Origin: Candidatus Wolfebacteria bacterium
GTDB lineage: Bacteria > Patescibacteriota > Minisyncoccia > Phycocordibacterales > EsbW-18
Direction of reading: 5' to 3'
Length of the DNA: 35,732 nucleotides
Assembly (NCBI GenBank): GCA_022616195.1
Contig: JAKEFG010000019.1
Location: 1 to 35,732 of the forward strand
In this document: piece after piece, positions 1-6,717 of the stretch
Position numbering within the stretch: position 1 is the stretch's first letter
Layout of the letters: each line of letters starts with the position of its first letter
The notes under the pieces: generated by a model
Told to the model about the DNA's origin: nothing
Seen by the model: only the letters and a program-made list of their open reading frames with translations
The model's database searches: none
Program-made: the position numbers and the translations under genes

Positions 1-32
1 ACCCACAACCCAACCAAAGTACAAATATTCGA

Positions 33-48
33 TTATTCGCGCGAATAA
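33..48. repeat. 16-bp perfect palindrome
   Basis: TTATTCGC is followed directly by its reverse complement GCGAATAA, and GCGAATA recurs just after it. It lies about 125 bases before the toxin-antitoxin promoter, so it could be an operator, but nothing ties it to that pair. The remainder of 1-172 shows no gene. Confidence 0.5.
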
Positions 49-172
49 GCGAATAGTTTGACCGCTTTGTGCGGGATAGAAAACCTCTGCCGGACCTGAA
101 ACCGCACGGGGAGTAGTAAGTACTGACCTTTTGAAATAACGGGAAATTTTAGGACAAGGGTGCGCTACTTCA

Positions 173-201
173 TTGTCCGTTAAGACGCGGTGTGCTAGTA
201 T
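173..201 (+). promoter_or_regulatory. Promoter of the toxin-antitoxin pair
   Basis: TTGTCC (173-178), a 17-base spacer, then TAGTAT (196-201) preceded by TGC (extended -10). The start codon at 211 is only nine bases after the -10 box, so the transcript would be leaderless or nearly so. Confidence 0.6.
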
Positions 202-210
202 AGCCGCATC

Positions 211-420
211 ATGACCACGCTTGAGAAAAAACGGTTGGAGCGGCTTGAGCGCGAGGTGGCGGAATTGCGCGCCATGGTGAGGGCGGTAGTTCCTTTTGAT
301 GATGAGGGAGAATATCGCCCGGAGTTTATCCGAGAGCTCAAAAAAGCGCTCCGCAAAAAACCAACCTATACGTATACCGGTTCAGGTGCTCTTTTAGAGC
401 AGCTCAAAAGCATCAAATAA
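211..420 (+). CDS. Probable antitoxin of a RelE-type toxin-antitoxin pair
   Basis: A 69-residue, highly charged protein. Residues 1-25 are heptad-like (rich in Leu, Glu, Arg) and should form a coiled coil. The middle has a FDDEGEYRPEFIRELKKAL segment and the end is basic, as in antitoxins that wrap around RelE-fold toxins. No DNA-binding fold is recognised. The call rests on size, charge and position: its stop is two bases before the start of a RelE-like gene and both share one promoter. The start at 211 is the first ATG after a good extended -10 box and has no SD. Confidence 0.6.
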   Translation: MTTLEKKRLERLEREVAELRAMVRAVVPFDDEGEYRPEFIRELKKALRKKPTYTYTGSGALLEQLKSIK

Positions 421-422
421 AG

Positions 423-683
423 ATGCGTCTGACTTACAGCAAAGTTTTTCTCAAACGTCTCAGTAAACTTCCTGTATCCGTTCAAGAAAAGACCGACGGA
501 CTTCTTCTGCTTCTTTCTGTTGATATTCGCCACCCGCTGTTACATACCAAACGTCTGCGCACGATGGATGATTTGTACTCGTTCCGTATCGGGCGCGACT
601 ATCGTTGCATCTTCCGTATCCTTGATACGGAAACGGTGCACTTGGTGGATATCGCGCACCCAAAAGACATCTATCGGGGTTGA
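423..683 (+). CDS. RelE/ParE-family toxin
   Basis: An 86-residue basic protein with the RelE/ParE layout: N-terminal strand (MRLTYSKVFLKRLSKLP), two helices, then a sheet containing LYSFRIGRDYRCIFRI and a closing VHLVDIAHPKDIYR. The RIGRDYRCIFRI strand is the most diagnostic piece. Toxins of this family either cleave mRNA at the ribosome or inhibit gyrase; the sequence does not say which. It follows the antitoxin-like gene by two bases, so the two are probably translationally coupled. Family call firm, activity inferred. Confidence 0.8.
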   Translation: MRLTYSKVFLKRLSKLPVSVQEKTDGLLLLLSVDIRHPLLHTKRLRTMDDLYSFRIGRDYRCIFRILDTETVHLVDIAHPKDIYRG

Positions 684-708
684 CTTTTGGGGGGATTTAT
701 GCTAGGAT
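680..708 (+). promoter_or_regulatory. Promoter without an evident gene
   Basis: TTGACT (680-685), 17-base spacer, TAGGAT (703-708) preceded by TGC. It overlaps the last codons of the toxin. No convincing ORF follows, so it may drive a small RNA. Confidence 0.5.
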
Positions 709-714
709 GGTGGA

Positions 715-833
715 AGAGTTTGAGAGGACGCTCAAAAATCCTGTATTTGAGGGGTATTTGCCCGCATGGGCTATCCACTCATAGTGCAGGTTGACAGCGT
801 CCTCAAAAGAATGCCCGAAATGCTATACTTCGG
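715..833 (+). ncRNA. Possible structured small RNA
   Basis: Downstream of the promoter at 680-708. TTTGAGAGGACGCT (719-732) can pair with AGCGTCCTCAAA (796-807), enclosing a GCCC-GCAT-GGGC hairpin near 760-771. A second hairpin, CCCGAA/TTCGGG (814-833), follows and itself contains a TGC-TATACT -10-like sequence. No poly-T terminator is seen. This is inferred from base pairing only. Confidence 0.25.
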
Positions 834-1084
834 GCAGAAGTCACCGGATAATCCTTTTGTGGGGTTGATTCGTGTGAGTCGCATTTGTAACGCGACATCG
901 TTCGCCAAAGGTGAACGAATCATAAGTTCTTTGAAAGCTTGGTTTCATAAAAAACAGGGTATAGGAATTAGGGTTGCAGGGTTATAGGAGAGATTGGAGT
1001 AAGCAAAGAGGTTGCGACACACGTTGCTTCTTTGCTTACTCCAACTCCAATCCCGGAGGCGGAGACAGCAGAAGGGAGGACGCC
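834..1084. other. Intergenic stretch with hairpins, no gene seen
   Basis: Short ORFs here have no family features. The stretch holds a hairpin TCGTTCGCC-AAA-GGTGAACGA near 898-918 and the strong hairpin at 994-1044 upstream of the metzincin gene. Confidence 0.4.
994..1044 (+). repeat. 16-bp inverted repeat in the metzincin leader
   Basis: TTGGAGTAAGCAAAGA (994-1009) pairs perfectly with TCTTTGCTTACTCCAA (1029-1044) around a 19-base loop. It ends about 30 bases before the SD of the next gene. There is no T-run, so a leader structure or binding site is more likely than a terminator. The 13 bases GGAGTAAGCAAAG in its left arm recur at 2412-2424. Confidence 0.6.
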
Positions 1085-2242
1085 ATGCGCGTCATCAAGT
1101 TCGTCCTGGCCGCCCTCATCATGGCGGTCTCCACCCCCGCCGCACTGGGAGTCGACTACGTCATCGAGGAGGATCCGGCGTTCGTGCCGGAGGGGCTCCG
1201 TTCCATGTCGATGGGGGCGACCCAGGGCCCCGGCGGGGTCTACTACTTCCCGCTTCGGGTCCACTGCGCGTTCAACCTCCCGGTCGCGGACTGCCAGGGG
1301 TACTACAACCTGATGCAGGCGAAGCTGAACGTCCCCTTCGAGGTGTCGGGCATCGACGCTCGCTTCGTCCTCGAGGGGCCGTTCCCCTCGCCGGTGGTCT
1401 CGGTGGGGTCACTCCTGTCGGTATACAACGCCTACAAAGCGTGGTACCCGGCGGACGGCAGGTTCGGGATGCTCCTCGTGCCCACCGGCGACGGCACCGC
1501 AAACGGCCTGGCAGGTGTCACCAACCCCGTGCCCGGAGTCCTGCTCCGCTCGGCGGTGAGCATCGAGAACTGGGTCTTCGCTGGCCGGCCACTGCTGGGT
1601 GTTGAGTTCGTTGAGATCCCAGCCCACGAGACCGGTGGACACAACCTTGGTCTCCTCCACGACGGAGAGTGCCCGTTGCCGCACAACATGGATGGATGTG
1701 GGTACGTGAACTCCCAGGGGATCGGGGACATCATGTCGGCGAACGGAATCTATCGCGAGACGAGGTTCTCGGACCCAACCGTCATGGTGGAAGGTGAGCC
1801 GTTCGGCAGTGCGAGCGCGAACGCAGTCCGGTTCGTCAACTCGCGTCTCGCCGACTACGCCGCCGTCACGGCACCGGTGGTCGTGCCCTGCGTCGCCCCG
1901 CCCGATGATGTTGCCCACCTCCAGGGCGGGCGGTTTGAGGTGTCTGTCTGCTGGCGCACCTCGCAGGGTACGTCGGGTCCGGCGCGGCTCCTCTTCATCA
2001 CTCCTGAATCAGCGTTCTTCTGGTTCTTCAACGAGGGCAACATCGAGCTCATCCTCAAGGTGAAGAATGCCTGCGTGGAGCCGTTTAACCGGTTCTGGTT
2101 CTTCGCCGCTGGGCTCACCAACGTCGAAGTAACCATGACGGTGTTGGACGACCACACCGACACGGTGAAGACCTACCAGAACCCCCTGAACACGGCGTTC
2201 CAGCCGATTCAGGACACAAGCGCGTTCGACACCTGCCCGTAG
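1085..2242 (+). CDS. Secreted metzincin-like metalloprotease with an altered zinc motif
   Basis: 385 residues from the ATG at 1085, chosen because GGGAGG precedes it and a signal peptide begins there (MRVIKFVLAALIMAVSTPAALG). Around residue 181 it reads HETGGHNLGLLHD, followed by a Met-turn-like GIGDIMS, which is the metzincin pattern HExxHxxGxxHD with one extra residue (HExxxH). The C-terminal ~110 residues form a second domain bounded by cysteines, with FWFFAAGLTNVEVTMTVLD and a final QDTSAFDTCP. From memory this resembles a domain of secreted proteins in Acidobacteria/Proteobacteria. Codon use is much richer in C and G than in the core genes. Transfer is likely; activity is uncertain because of the extra glycine. 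Confidence 0.75.
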   Translation: MRVIKFVLAALIMAVSTPAALGVDYVIEEDPAFVPEGLRSMSMGATQGPGGVYYFPLRVHCAFNLPVADCQGYYNLMQAKLNVPFEVSGIDARFVLEGPFPSPVVSVGSLLSVYNAYKAWYPADGRFGMLLVPTGDGTANGLAGVTNPVPGVLLRSAVSIENWVFAGRPLLGVEFVEIPAHETGGHNLGLLHDGECPLPHNMDGCGYVNSQGIGDIMSANGIYRETRFSDPTVMVEGEPFGSASANAVRFVNSRLADYAAVTAPVVVPCVAPPDDVAHLQGGRFEVSVCWRTSQGTSGPARLLFITPESAFFWFFNEGNIELILKVKNACVEPFNRFWFFAAGLTNVEVTMTVLDDHTDTVKTYQNPLNTAFQPIQDTSAFDTCP

Positions 2243-2285
2243 CGAAGCCAAGCACCATCACCGCTCTCGAAGTACCGAGAGCCGC

Positions 2286-2316
2286 GGGCGACCTTCACAG
2301 GCCGCCCTTTTGTTTT
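2286..2316 (+). terminator. Rho-independent terminator after the metzincin gene
   Basis: GGGCGACC (2286-2293), loop TTCACA, GGCCGCCC (2300-2307): an 8-bp stem with one mismatch, followed by TTTTGTTTT. Confidence 0.8.
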
Positions 2317-2326
2317 GGTATACATA

Positions 2327-2356
2327 TTGACACAGCGATATTTTTTGATGTAGAGT
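2327..2356 (+). promoter_or_regulatory. Promoter of the glycosyltransferase gene
   Basis: TTGACA (2327-2332), 18-base spacer, TAGAGT (2351-2356). It lies just after the preceding terminator and leaves a leader of about 60 bases before the GTG at 2424. Confidence 0.6.
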
Positions 2357-2423
2357 GGGGATGGAAAAACCGACTGCGGTTACTTCAAACCGCCGTCTTG
2401 AACCTTGAAAAGGAGTAAGCAAA

Positions 2424-3602
2424 GTGATAATCCTGATGATCTGCAAGTATCCCCCGATTCAGGGTGGGGTTAGCGCGGAGTGCTACTGGACGGCGAACAT
2501 GCTCGCGGAGATGGGACATGAAGTTCATGTTCTGACCAACGCCCAAGAGGTTGAGGCGGAGTATCGCATTGAAATGATGCCGGAGGATGAGAAACTCCTT
2601 ACCGGTTTTCGCAAGGAGGGTTCCATACGGGTGTGGAGTACGCACGTGGACAAAAAACACGTGTTCATACCTCAAACCAATCCATCGATGTCCAAGCTTC
2701 TGAGCGCTGGACTCGAGGTGGTTGAGGCTCATAGGCCAGATTTCATTCTGGCACACTACCTAGAGCCGTATGGTGTCGTTGCGTTCATGTTGTCGAGACT
2801 GACTGGCGTCCCGTATGTCTTCCGGCACGCAGGGAGTGACATCGGACGGCTCATGCTCACTTCACAGCTGGGGAGGATTCATCGCGAAGTGCTCCGAGAA
2901 GCATTGTTTGTCATGACCCAGCCAAGTCACCGCGAGCGTTTCGCCAGTGTTGGGGTGCGTCCAGAAAGGTTGATGGGGTCGGTTTCTACCAAGATGCGCC
3001 ACGACCTCTTCTGCCCCACTCCGTTTTCCATCAGAAACCCCTTTGTTCTCGGTGTCTACGGTAAGGTCGGGAGGAGTAAGGGCACCGAAGCCCTAATCCG
3101 CGCTGTGAAAAAACTCCCGGAAGACGGCTGCCTCGTCAAGCTTCGTACACACTGGGGCGGGAGAGATCTCGGCTACTACGAGTCGTTTGTGGGGGAGCTA
3201 GGTGTAAGTCACCTAGTAGACAACAGGGGCTTCATTCCCCACTGGCGCATCCCGAGGTTCATCCAGTCTTGTGATGCTGTCCTGTTTCTCGAAAATCGTT
3301 TCGGCATCAGTTTTCACCAACCCTCTATCCCACTTGAGGTTCTTTCCTGCGGGAGACCGCTGATAACAACCGCAGAAGTTGCAAACAAGCCCACGTACAG
3401 GGAACTCATCCGCGACGGACAGAATGCCTTCGTTCTTGATGGAGCGGTCACGATGGAAAGTGTGGCATCCGAGATTGTCAGGGCACAGAACTCTTTACAG
3501 CGCTCGGGTGTCATCCAGTATCCAGGAATCCTCCCAAACTCCGAGGTTTGGATGAGGGTACGCATGCAGCGTCTTCTCGATACCATCCAGCAACGGCTGT
3601 AA
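2424..3602 (+). CDS. GT4-family glycosyltransferase (GT-B fold)
   Basis: 392 residues starting at GTG, supported by AAAAGGAG eight bases upstream. The N-terminal Rossmann half begins IILMICKYPPIQGGVSAE and has the AHYLEPYG / YVFRHAGSD segments typical of GT4 enzymes. The C-terminal half has YGKVGRSKGTEALIRA and then PLEVLSCGRPLITT with a downstream E (ELIRDGQNAFVL), corresponding to the nucleotide-sugar binding E-x7-E region. Such enzymes transfer a sugar from a nucleotide donor to a lipid or polysaccharide acceptor; the substrate cannot be read from sequence. It is a single-gene unit between its own promoter and terminator, with no sugar-pathway neighbours. Confidence 0.85.
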   Translation: MIILMICKYPPIQGGVSAECYWTANMLAEMGHEVHVLTNAQEVEAEYRIEMMPEDEKLLTGFRKEGSIRVWSTHVDKKHVFIPQTNPSMSKLLSAGLEVVEAHRPDFILAHYLEPYGVVAFMLSRLTGVPYVFRHAGSDIGRLMLTSQLGRIHREVLREALFVMTQPSHRERFASVGVRPERLMGSVSTKMRHDLFCPTPFSIRNPFVLGVYGKVGRSKGTEALIRAVKKLPEDGCLVKLRTHWGGRDLGYYESFVGELGVSHLVDNRGFIPHWRIPRFIQSCDAVLFLENRFGISFHQPSIPLEVLSCGRPLITTAEVANKPTYRELIRDGQNAFVLDGAVTMESVASEIVRAQNSLQRSGVIQYPGILPNSEVWMRVRMQRLLDTIQQRL

Positions 3603-3629
3603 TGCTGGTTCAGCCAGCTCATGTCCACG

Positions 3630-3663
3630 AGCCGCGTCGGTGCCTGACGCGGCTTCTTTGTTT
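3630..3663 (+). terminator. Rho-independent terminator after the glycosyltransferase gene
   Basis: AGCCGCGTC (3630-3638), loop GGTGCCT, GACGCGGCT (3646-3654): perfect 9-bp stem followed by TCTTTGTTT. Confidence 0.85.
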
Positions 3664-3684
3664 GCTGAGAGAATCTGGAAACAG

Positions 3685-4206
3685 TTATTTTTTAGACACT
3701 TCCTTGATTTCAGAAATGTCTCGGAACATTTTCAACCTCTTCTCTCTTGTCAGAGACAGAACCCATCTCCACGCTTCTTCATAGTTGTGGAGGCCTTTTC
3801 GCGAACTTTCTACCTTGACCTGCTCATCCGCGAACGCCTTTCCGTACAGCTCGACCCACACATCATAGAGAATTAAAAAGAGCATCCGGTGTGAATCTGT
3901 GTTTAGATCTTTCCCGTCGATTCCGAATAAGAGGCGGTGTCCGAGCTCATGAACAAGAGTCGCTTTTTTAGTGTTGTATGGATAACTTGCGCGCAGTTTC
4001 ATGATGTCGTTCGGAGAGCGGCCGGAAAAACTCACTCCTTCGTAGACGACGGCACCGATGCGCTCCTCTGTGAATGATAACCCTGAAACTTTCTCAAAGG
4101 CCTGAACTATCGCAGCACCACCCTGTTTCCAAATCTCGCGATACTCATCCGCCGCCTGAATCAACCCGGTGTCTTTGAAGATCGGAACGAAATGTAGAGC
4201 AAGCAT
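3685..4206 (-). CDS. Small HExxH zincin-like protein
   Basis: 173 residues with no signal peptide. The centre reads ATLVHELGHRLLFGID, a complete HExxH zinc motif in a helix followed by a glycine turn. A later helical segment, LYDVWVELYGKAFADE, could supply the third zinc ligand. The C-terminus is basic (LTREKRLKMFRDISEIKEVSKK). Family not recognised beyond zincin-like; it may be an intracellular peptidase or a DUF-type minigluzincin. It is convergent with the glycosyltransferase gene and lies downstream of the GRDP-like gene on the same strand. No SD is visible before the ATG at 4206. Confidence 0.55.
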   Translation of the reverse strand: MLALHFVPIFKDTGLIQAADEYREIWKQGGAAIVQAFEKVSGLSFTEERIGAVVYEGVSFSGRSPNDIMKLRASYPYNTKKATLVHELGHRLLFGIDGKDLNTDSHRMLFLILYDVWVELYGKAFADEQVKVESSRKGLHNYEEAWRWVLSLTREKRLKMFRDISEIKEVSKK

Positions 4207-4281
4207 AAAGTAAAATGGTTAATAGAAATCAAGAGAGAGGGGCACGTGTGCACATGACCCTCTCTACAGGCGAGGTGACGA

Positions 4282-4770
4282 TCAGTCGTCGTTGCAGGCG
4301 GCGTCACAGCCGCACTGGTCGTTGCAGCTGAAGTTGGCTTCCCCCGGAAACGAGTACTGCCAGTTCTCGGAGAGACCGTCGCCGAAAATCTCCTGCGCCA
4401 TCGCAAGAGCTCTCCTGCCCTGCCCGCCGTTCGTCGGCGGGTCGTCCGGGTACTTCGGGCGATGATGGATGAACCGACCGAAGTGGCGCTCGCAGAAGTC
4501 CGCGTAGTCTCTTGTGAAAAGGATGAACTCATGCCACCCGAAGTCGAGTGTCTCGGTCGGGGCGATGGGCTCGTCGGCGATAGCGCAGAGGCAAAGGAAC
4601 CTCTTGGTATCGGCGAAAAGCTGCTCCGCATCCCTCGGCTCAATCCCCAGCTTCTTCTGAAGACGCTGAACTACTGCCGGATGCTGATACGCCATCACCT
4701 CGTCCAGCGACACTTCTCCGACGACGTGTTGTTGCCACGCGGCAGGCTGTTGGATCGGCTCTGCGACCAT
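4282..4770 (-). CDS. GRDP/DUF1399-like protein with a cysteine-rich tail
   Basis: 162 residues from the ATG at 4770. The frame opens at a GTG at 4782, but that GTG lies inside the SD, so the ATG is preferred. The SD region (4778-4788) complements 11 bases of the usual 16S 3' end. Residues 80-110 read LDFGWHEFILFTRDYADFC and ...HFGRFIHHRP, which matches bacterial glycine-rich-domain (GRDP, DUF1399) proteins as I remember them. The last 15 residues, SCNDQCGCDAACNDD, hold four cysteines and look unlike the body; they could bind metal or be modified. Function unknown. Its -35 box lies in a 22-bp repeat that also occurs upstream of the micro-ORFs at 6541/6376. Confidence 0.55.
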   Translation of the reverse strand: MVAEPIQQPAAWQQHVVGEVSLDEVMAYQHPAVVQRLQKKLGIEPRDAEQLFADTKRFLCLCAIADEPIAPTETLDFGWHEFILFTRDYADFCERHFGRFIHHRPKYPDDPPTNGGQGRRALAMAQEIFGDGLSENWQYSFPGEANFSCNDQCGCDAACNDD

Positions 4771-4840
4771 TGACTCTATCACCTCCTTGTCTAGGTACTA
4801 TGCTGTCGAGGCGGAAGTGCCTCAACATAAACCTATTTGG

Positions 4841-4868
4841 AGTATATACCTCAATGCCTATTTATCAA
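4841..4868 (-). promoter_or_regulatory. Promoter of the GRDP-like gene
   Basis: On the minus strand TTGATA (4868-4863), 16-base spacer, TATACT (4846-4841). The -35 box lies inside the 22-bp direct repeat 4862-4883. Confidence 0.6.
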
Positions 4869-4883
4869 CACCGCCCCATTGCC
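4862..4883. repeat. 22-bp direct repeat, copy 1
   Basis: Begins TTATCAACACCG and ends CCCCATTGCC. An identical copy lies at 6718-6739; the bases on either side differ. The two copies bracket the M16 gene and the micro-ORFs. Confidence 0.85.
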
Positions 4884-4908
4884 CGGTTTCTTTTGTGCCA
4901 CTCTACGG

Positions 4909-6183
4909 CTAAAGCTCCAAAGAACGTATGTCAATGTCGTTTCGTGTGAGCGACTGTCCTACGACCGCCACTTTGGGTTTCTGCGAAAAAATCTCTTTGG
5001 CGACGTTCTGAATGTCTTTGGCGGACACGGTCTGGAACTTCACCAACTCTTCCGTATACCCCCCGCTGTTCGGTTGTTCGGTAAACAGCTTTGAGTAGTA
5101 GAATGCCGTGTTTACGGTGCTTTCCATGTTAAACAAATCCATTGCCGCAAGACGTTTTTTTACTCTTGAAATCTCACTTGCCGATGGCGCTTCAGATGCC
5201 GCTCGGTGAAGTTCCCGCCCAATGCTGTGTAGAACCTCGTCTGTGCGTTCAGCCGCAACAGCGGTGGTTATGAAAAACATCCCGTGATACTTTGAGGAAC
5301 GCGACGCCGCTGAGGTATAGTACGCGTGTGCTGTGCCTATACGCATTGACATAAACAAACGCGACATTTCTCCCTCGCCAAGGATTTTGGAAAGCAAAAA
5401 CGCGGCGTATTTTTTCTGGTCGTCGGCGGTGTAGCCGTAGTGGCCGACGGCGAGCACCGTCTGACCCGGTTCTCCTCCCAATTTCGTAGCGACGCTCGTG
5501 CCATCTTGTCTGCCGGGAGACACAACAGCACCGGGTTCTTTTGCCCCGTTCTTCCAGTCACCGAAGTATTTTTGGGTGAGCTTGAGTAGCTTTGTTTCAT
5601 CAATGTCCCCGCATACCGACAGCACAAATCGTTCCGGCCGGTAATGCTTTTTCCAAAACTCCACAATAATTCCGCGGTCCATTTTCTCAATATGTTCCGG
5701 CGTACCCGCGACACTCACGCCAAGCCGATGATTTTGATACAGAAGTTCCACGAGCGTTTCCATCGACTTTCGTCTCGGGTTTGCCAACACCTGCCGAATC
5801 TCTTGGAGAATGATTTTTTTATTTCTCTCTACGCTCTCTTGGGGAATAAGCGGGTGGATAAGTACCTGCGAGAGAAATTCAAGTCCGCGCTCACTATCTT
5901 CTTTCAGTACGCTTGTTCTGTATTCTGTCGTTGTATTGTCAGTAGTGGCGCCCCGCCGACCGCCGACTTCCGCAATACGGTTGGTGCTTTTCTCGGGAGA
6001 AGGAAACTTTTGCGTACCTTCCAAGACAACGTGCTCAAGAAAATGCGCCGCGCCCGTCTCGTTTTCTTTTTCGTGAATACTTCCCACGTCGCCGCACATA
6101 CTCAACGCAACCGTTCCCGTGCCCATGCGGGGAACGTGCACAACGCGAAGGCCGTTCTGTAGCGTAAAAATTTTGAAGTCCAT
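4909..6183 (-). CDS. M16-family zinc peptidase (insulinase/processing peptidase-like)
   Basis: 424 residues. The inverted zinc motif HxxEH appears as AAHFLEHVVLEGT near residue 47, with the downstream glutamate region NTTTEYRTSVLKEDSERGLEF, so the catalytic domain is intact. The usual second, inactive M16 domain follows (FVLSVCGDIDETKLLKLTQKYFG onward). The length matches single-chain bacterial M16 proteases of about 420 residues. No signal peptide, so probably cytoplasmic. Start at 6183: a -10-like TAGGAT (6203-6198) lies 14 bases upstream and there is no SD. It is separated from the upstream micro-ORFs by a strong terminator. M16 enzymes cut short peptides and some mature ribosomal peptides; a link to the micro-ORFs is inference. 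Confidence 0.9.
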   Translation of the reverse strand: MDFKIFTLQNGLRVVHVPRMGTGTVALSMCGDVGSIHEKENETGAAHFLEHVVLEGTQKFPSPEKSTNRIAEVGGRRGATTDNTTTEYRTSVLKEDSERGLEFLSQVLIHPLIPQESVERNKKIILQEIRQVLANPRRKSMETLVELLYQNHRLGVSVAGTPEHIEKMDRGIIVEFWKKHYRPERFVLSVCGDIDETKLLKLTQKYFGDWKNGAKEPGAVVSPGRQDGTSVATKLGGEPGQTVLAVGHYGYTADDQKKYAAFLLSKILGEGEMSRLFMSMRIGTAHAYYTSAASRSSKYHGMFFITTAVAAERTDEVLHSIGRELHRAASEAPSASEISRVKKRLAAMDLFNMESTVNTAFYYSKLFTEQPNSGGYTEELVKFQTVSAKDIQNVAKEIFSQKPKVAVVGQSLTRNDIDIRSLEL

Positions 6184-6203
6184 AGCCAGTTACGTACATC
6201 CTA

Positions 6204-6248
6204 TCAAAAATAAAGAGGCGGGTCTGTGCTTCGGAAGCACAGACCCGC
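6204..6248 (-). terminator. Strong terminator between the micro-ORFs and the M16 gene
   Basis: On the minus strand GCGGGTCTGTGCTTC (6248-6234) and its exact complement GAAGCACAGACCCGC (6232-6218) form a 13-15 bp hairpin, followed by CTCTTTATTTTT. Confidence 0.9.
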
Positions 6249-6268
6249 TTTGAGACCAGCAAGGTCTG

Positions 6269-6376
6269 CTAGTCCCCGTGATCGCCGGAGTCCTCGGAGG
6301 GGGTGTTCCCCTGCTCCACTGCCGCATCGAGGTCGACGTTTTCGTAACCGGTGCTCTCGGAAGAGAACCAATCCAT
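6269..6376 (-). CDS. Micro-ORF 2: 35-residue acidic peptide
   Basis: Reads MDWFSSESTGYENVDLD, then AAVEQGNTPSEDSGDHGD, then TAG. The ATG at 6376 follows AAAGGAGGTGAT (6392-6381), an exact 12-base complement of the usual 16S 3' end, at a good distance, so translation is very likely. The peptide is strongly acidic with no Lys or Arg and an aromatic N-terminus, and has no signal peptide. No family recognised. It is the second of two tandem micro-ORFs that share a promoter and end at a strong terminator. It could be a secreted or modified peptide precursor, but nothing in it proves that. Confidence 0.6.
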   Translation of the reverse strand: MDWFSSESTGYENVDLDAAVEQGNTPSEDSGDHGD

Positions 6377-6380
6377 GCTT

Positions 6381-6392
6381 ATCACCTCCTTT
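6381..6392 (-). promoter_or_regulatory. Perfect 12-base Shine-Dalgarno of micro-ORF 2
   Basis: AAAGGAGGTGAT on the minus strand, eight bases after the GG core to the ATG. It is the longest SD in the window and decides the start of the 35-residue ORF. Confidence 0.8.
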
Positions 6393-6415
6393 CGTCGGGT
6401 TCTGCGCAACGCTGT

Positions 6416-6541
6416 TTAATGTGCCACGCAGTGAATCGGTCCTGGCACAAGGACATCAGATTGCGTTGAGTCGTCCGTGTCCGGCCCTTCCTCGTCGGGT
6501 TTCACGGAGCGCGGGTCGGCGCAGGTGTTCTGATTTGTCAT
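6416..6541 (-). CDS. Micro-ORF 1: 41-residue acidic peptide
   Basis: Reads MTNQNTCADPRSVKPDEEG, then PDTDDSTQSDVLVPGPIHCVAH, then TAA. AAAGGA lies seven bases before the ATG at 6541. It has two cysteines (residues 7 and 38), one near each end, so a disulfide or thioether loop is possible. The middle is Asp/Glu-rich. No signal peptide and no family recognised. It ends 39 bases before micro-ORF 2. Codon use is C/G-rich like the neighbouring accessory genes. Support is the SD, the clean upstream promoter and the tandem arrangement. Confidence 0.5.
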   Translation of the reverse strand: MTNQNTCADPRSVKPDEEGPDTDDSTQSDVLVPGPIHCVAH

Positions 6542-6616
6542 TCTAGTGTCCTTTCATGAAGCCGCGGTTGTTATATTAGGGGTTGAACGAACAGGGTGTT
6601 TTCCGAGGACATCGTA

Positions 6617-6626
6617 CCCCCCCCCC
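6617..6626 (-). other. G10 homopolymer in the micro-ORF leader
   Basis: Ten consecutive C on the plus strand read as G10 in the minus-strand leader. Five bases after it, an ATG at 6612 opens a 13-codon frame (MSSENTLFVQPLI, stop ending at 6571). The tract could vary in length by slippage or act as a ribosome landing site. Confidence 0.4.
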
Positions 6627-6652
6627 TCAACATAAAATGCAAGCCGTCAAAT

Positions 6653-6681
6653 TCTATAAAACGTATCTATGATTGTGTCAA
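6653..6681 (-). promoter_or_regulatory. Promoter of the micro-ORF pair
   Basis: Minus strand TTGACA (6681-6676), 17-base spacer, TATAGA (6658-6653). It leaves a leader of roughly 105 bases containing the G10 tract. Confidence 0.65.
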
Positions 6682-6717
6682 ATTTTCTGAGTTCCTGACT
6701 ATTTTTATTGTTTTACC

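Noticed and set aside
766-987. A 73-codon plus-strand ORF after the toxin gene
   Set aside because: No SD, no family features, and it runs through hairpins and a -10-like sequence.
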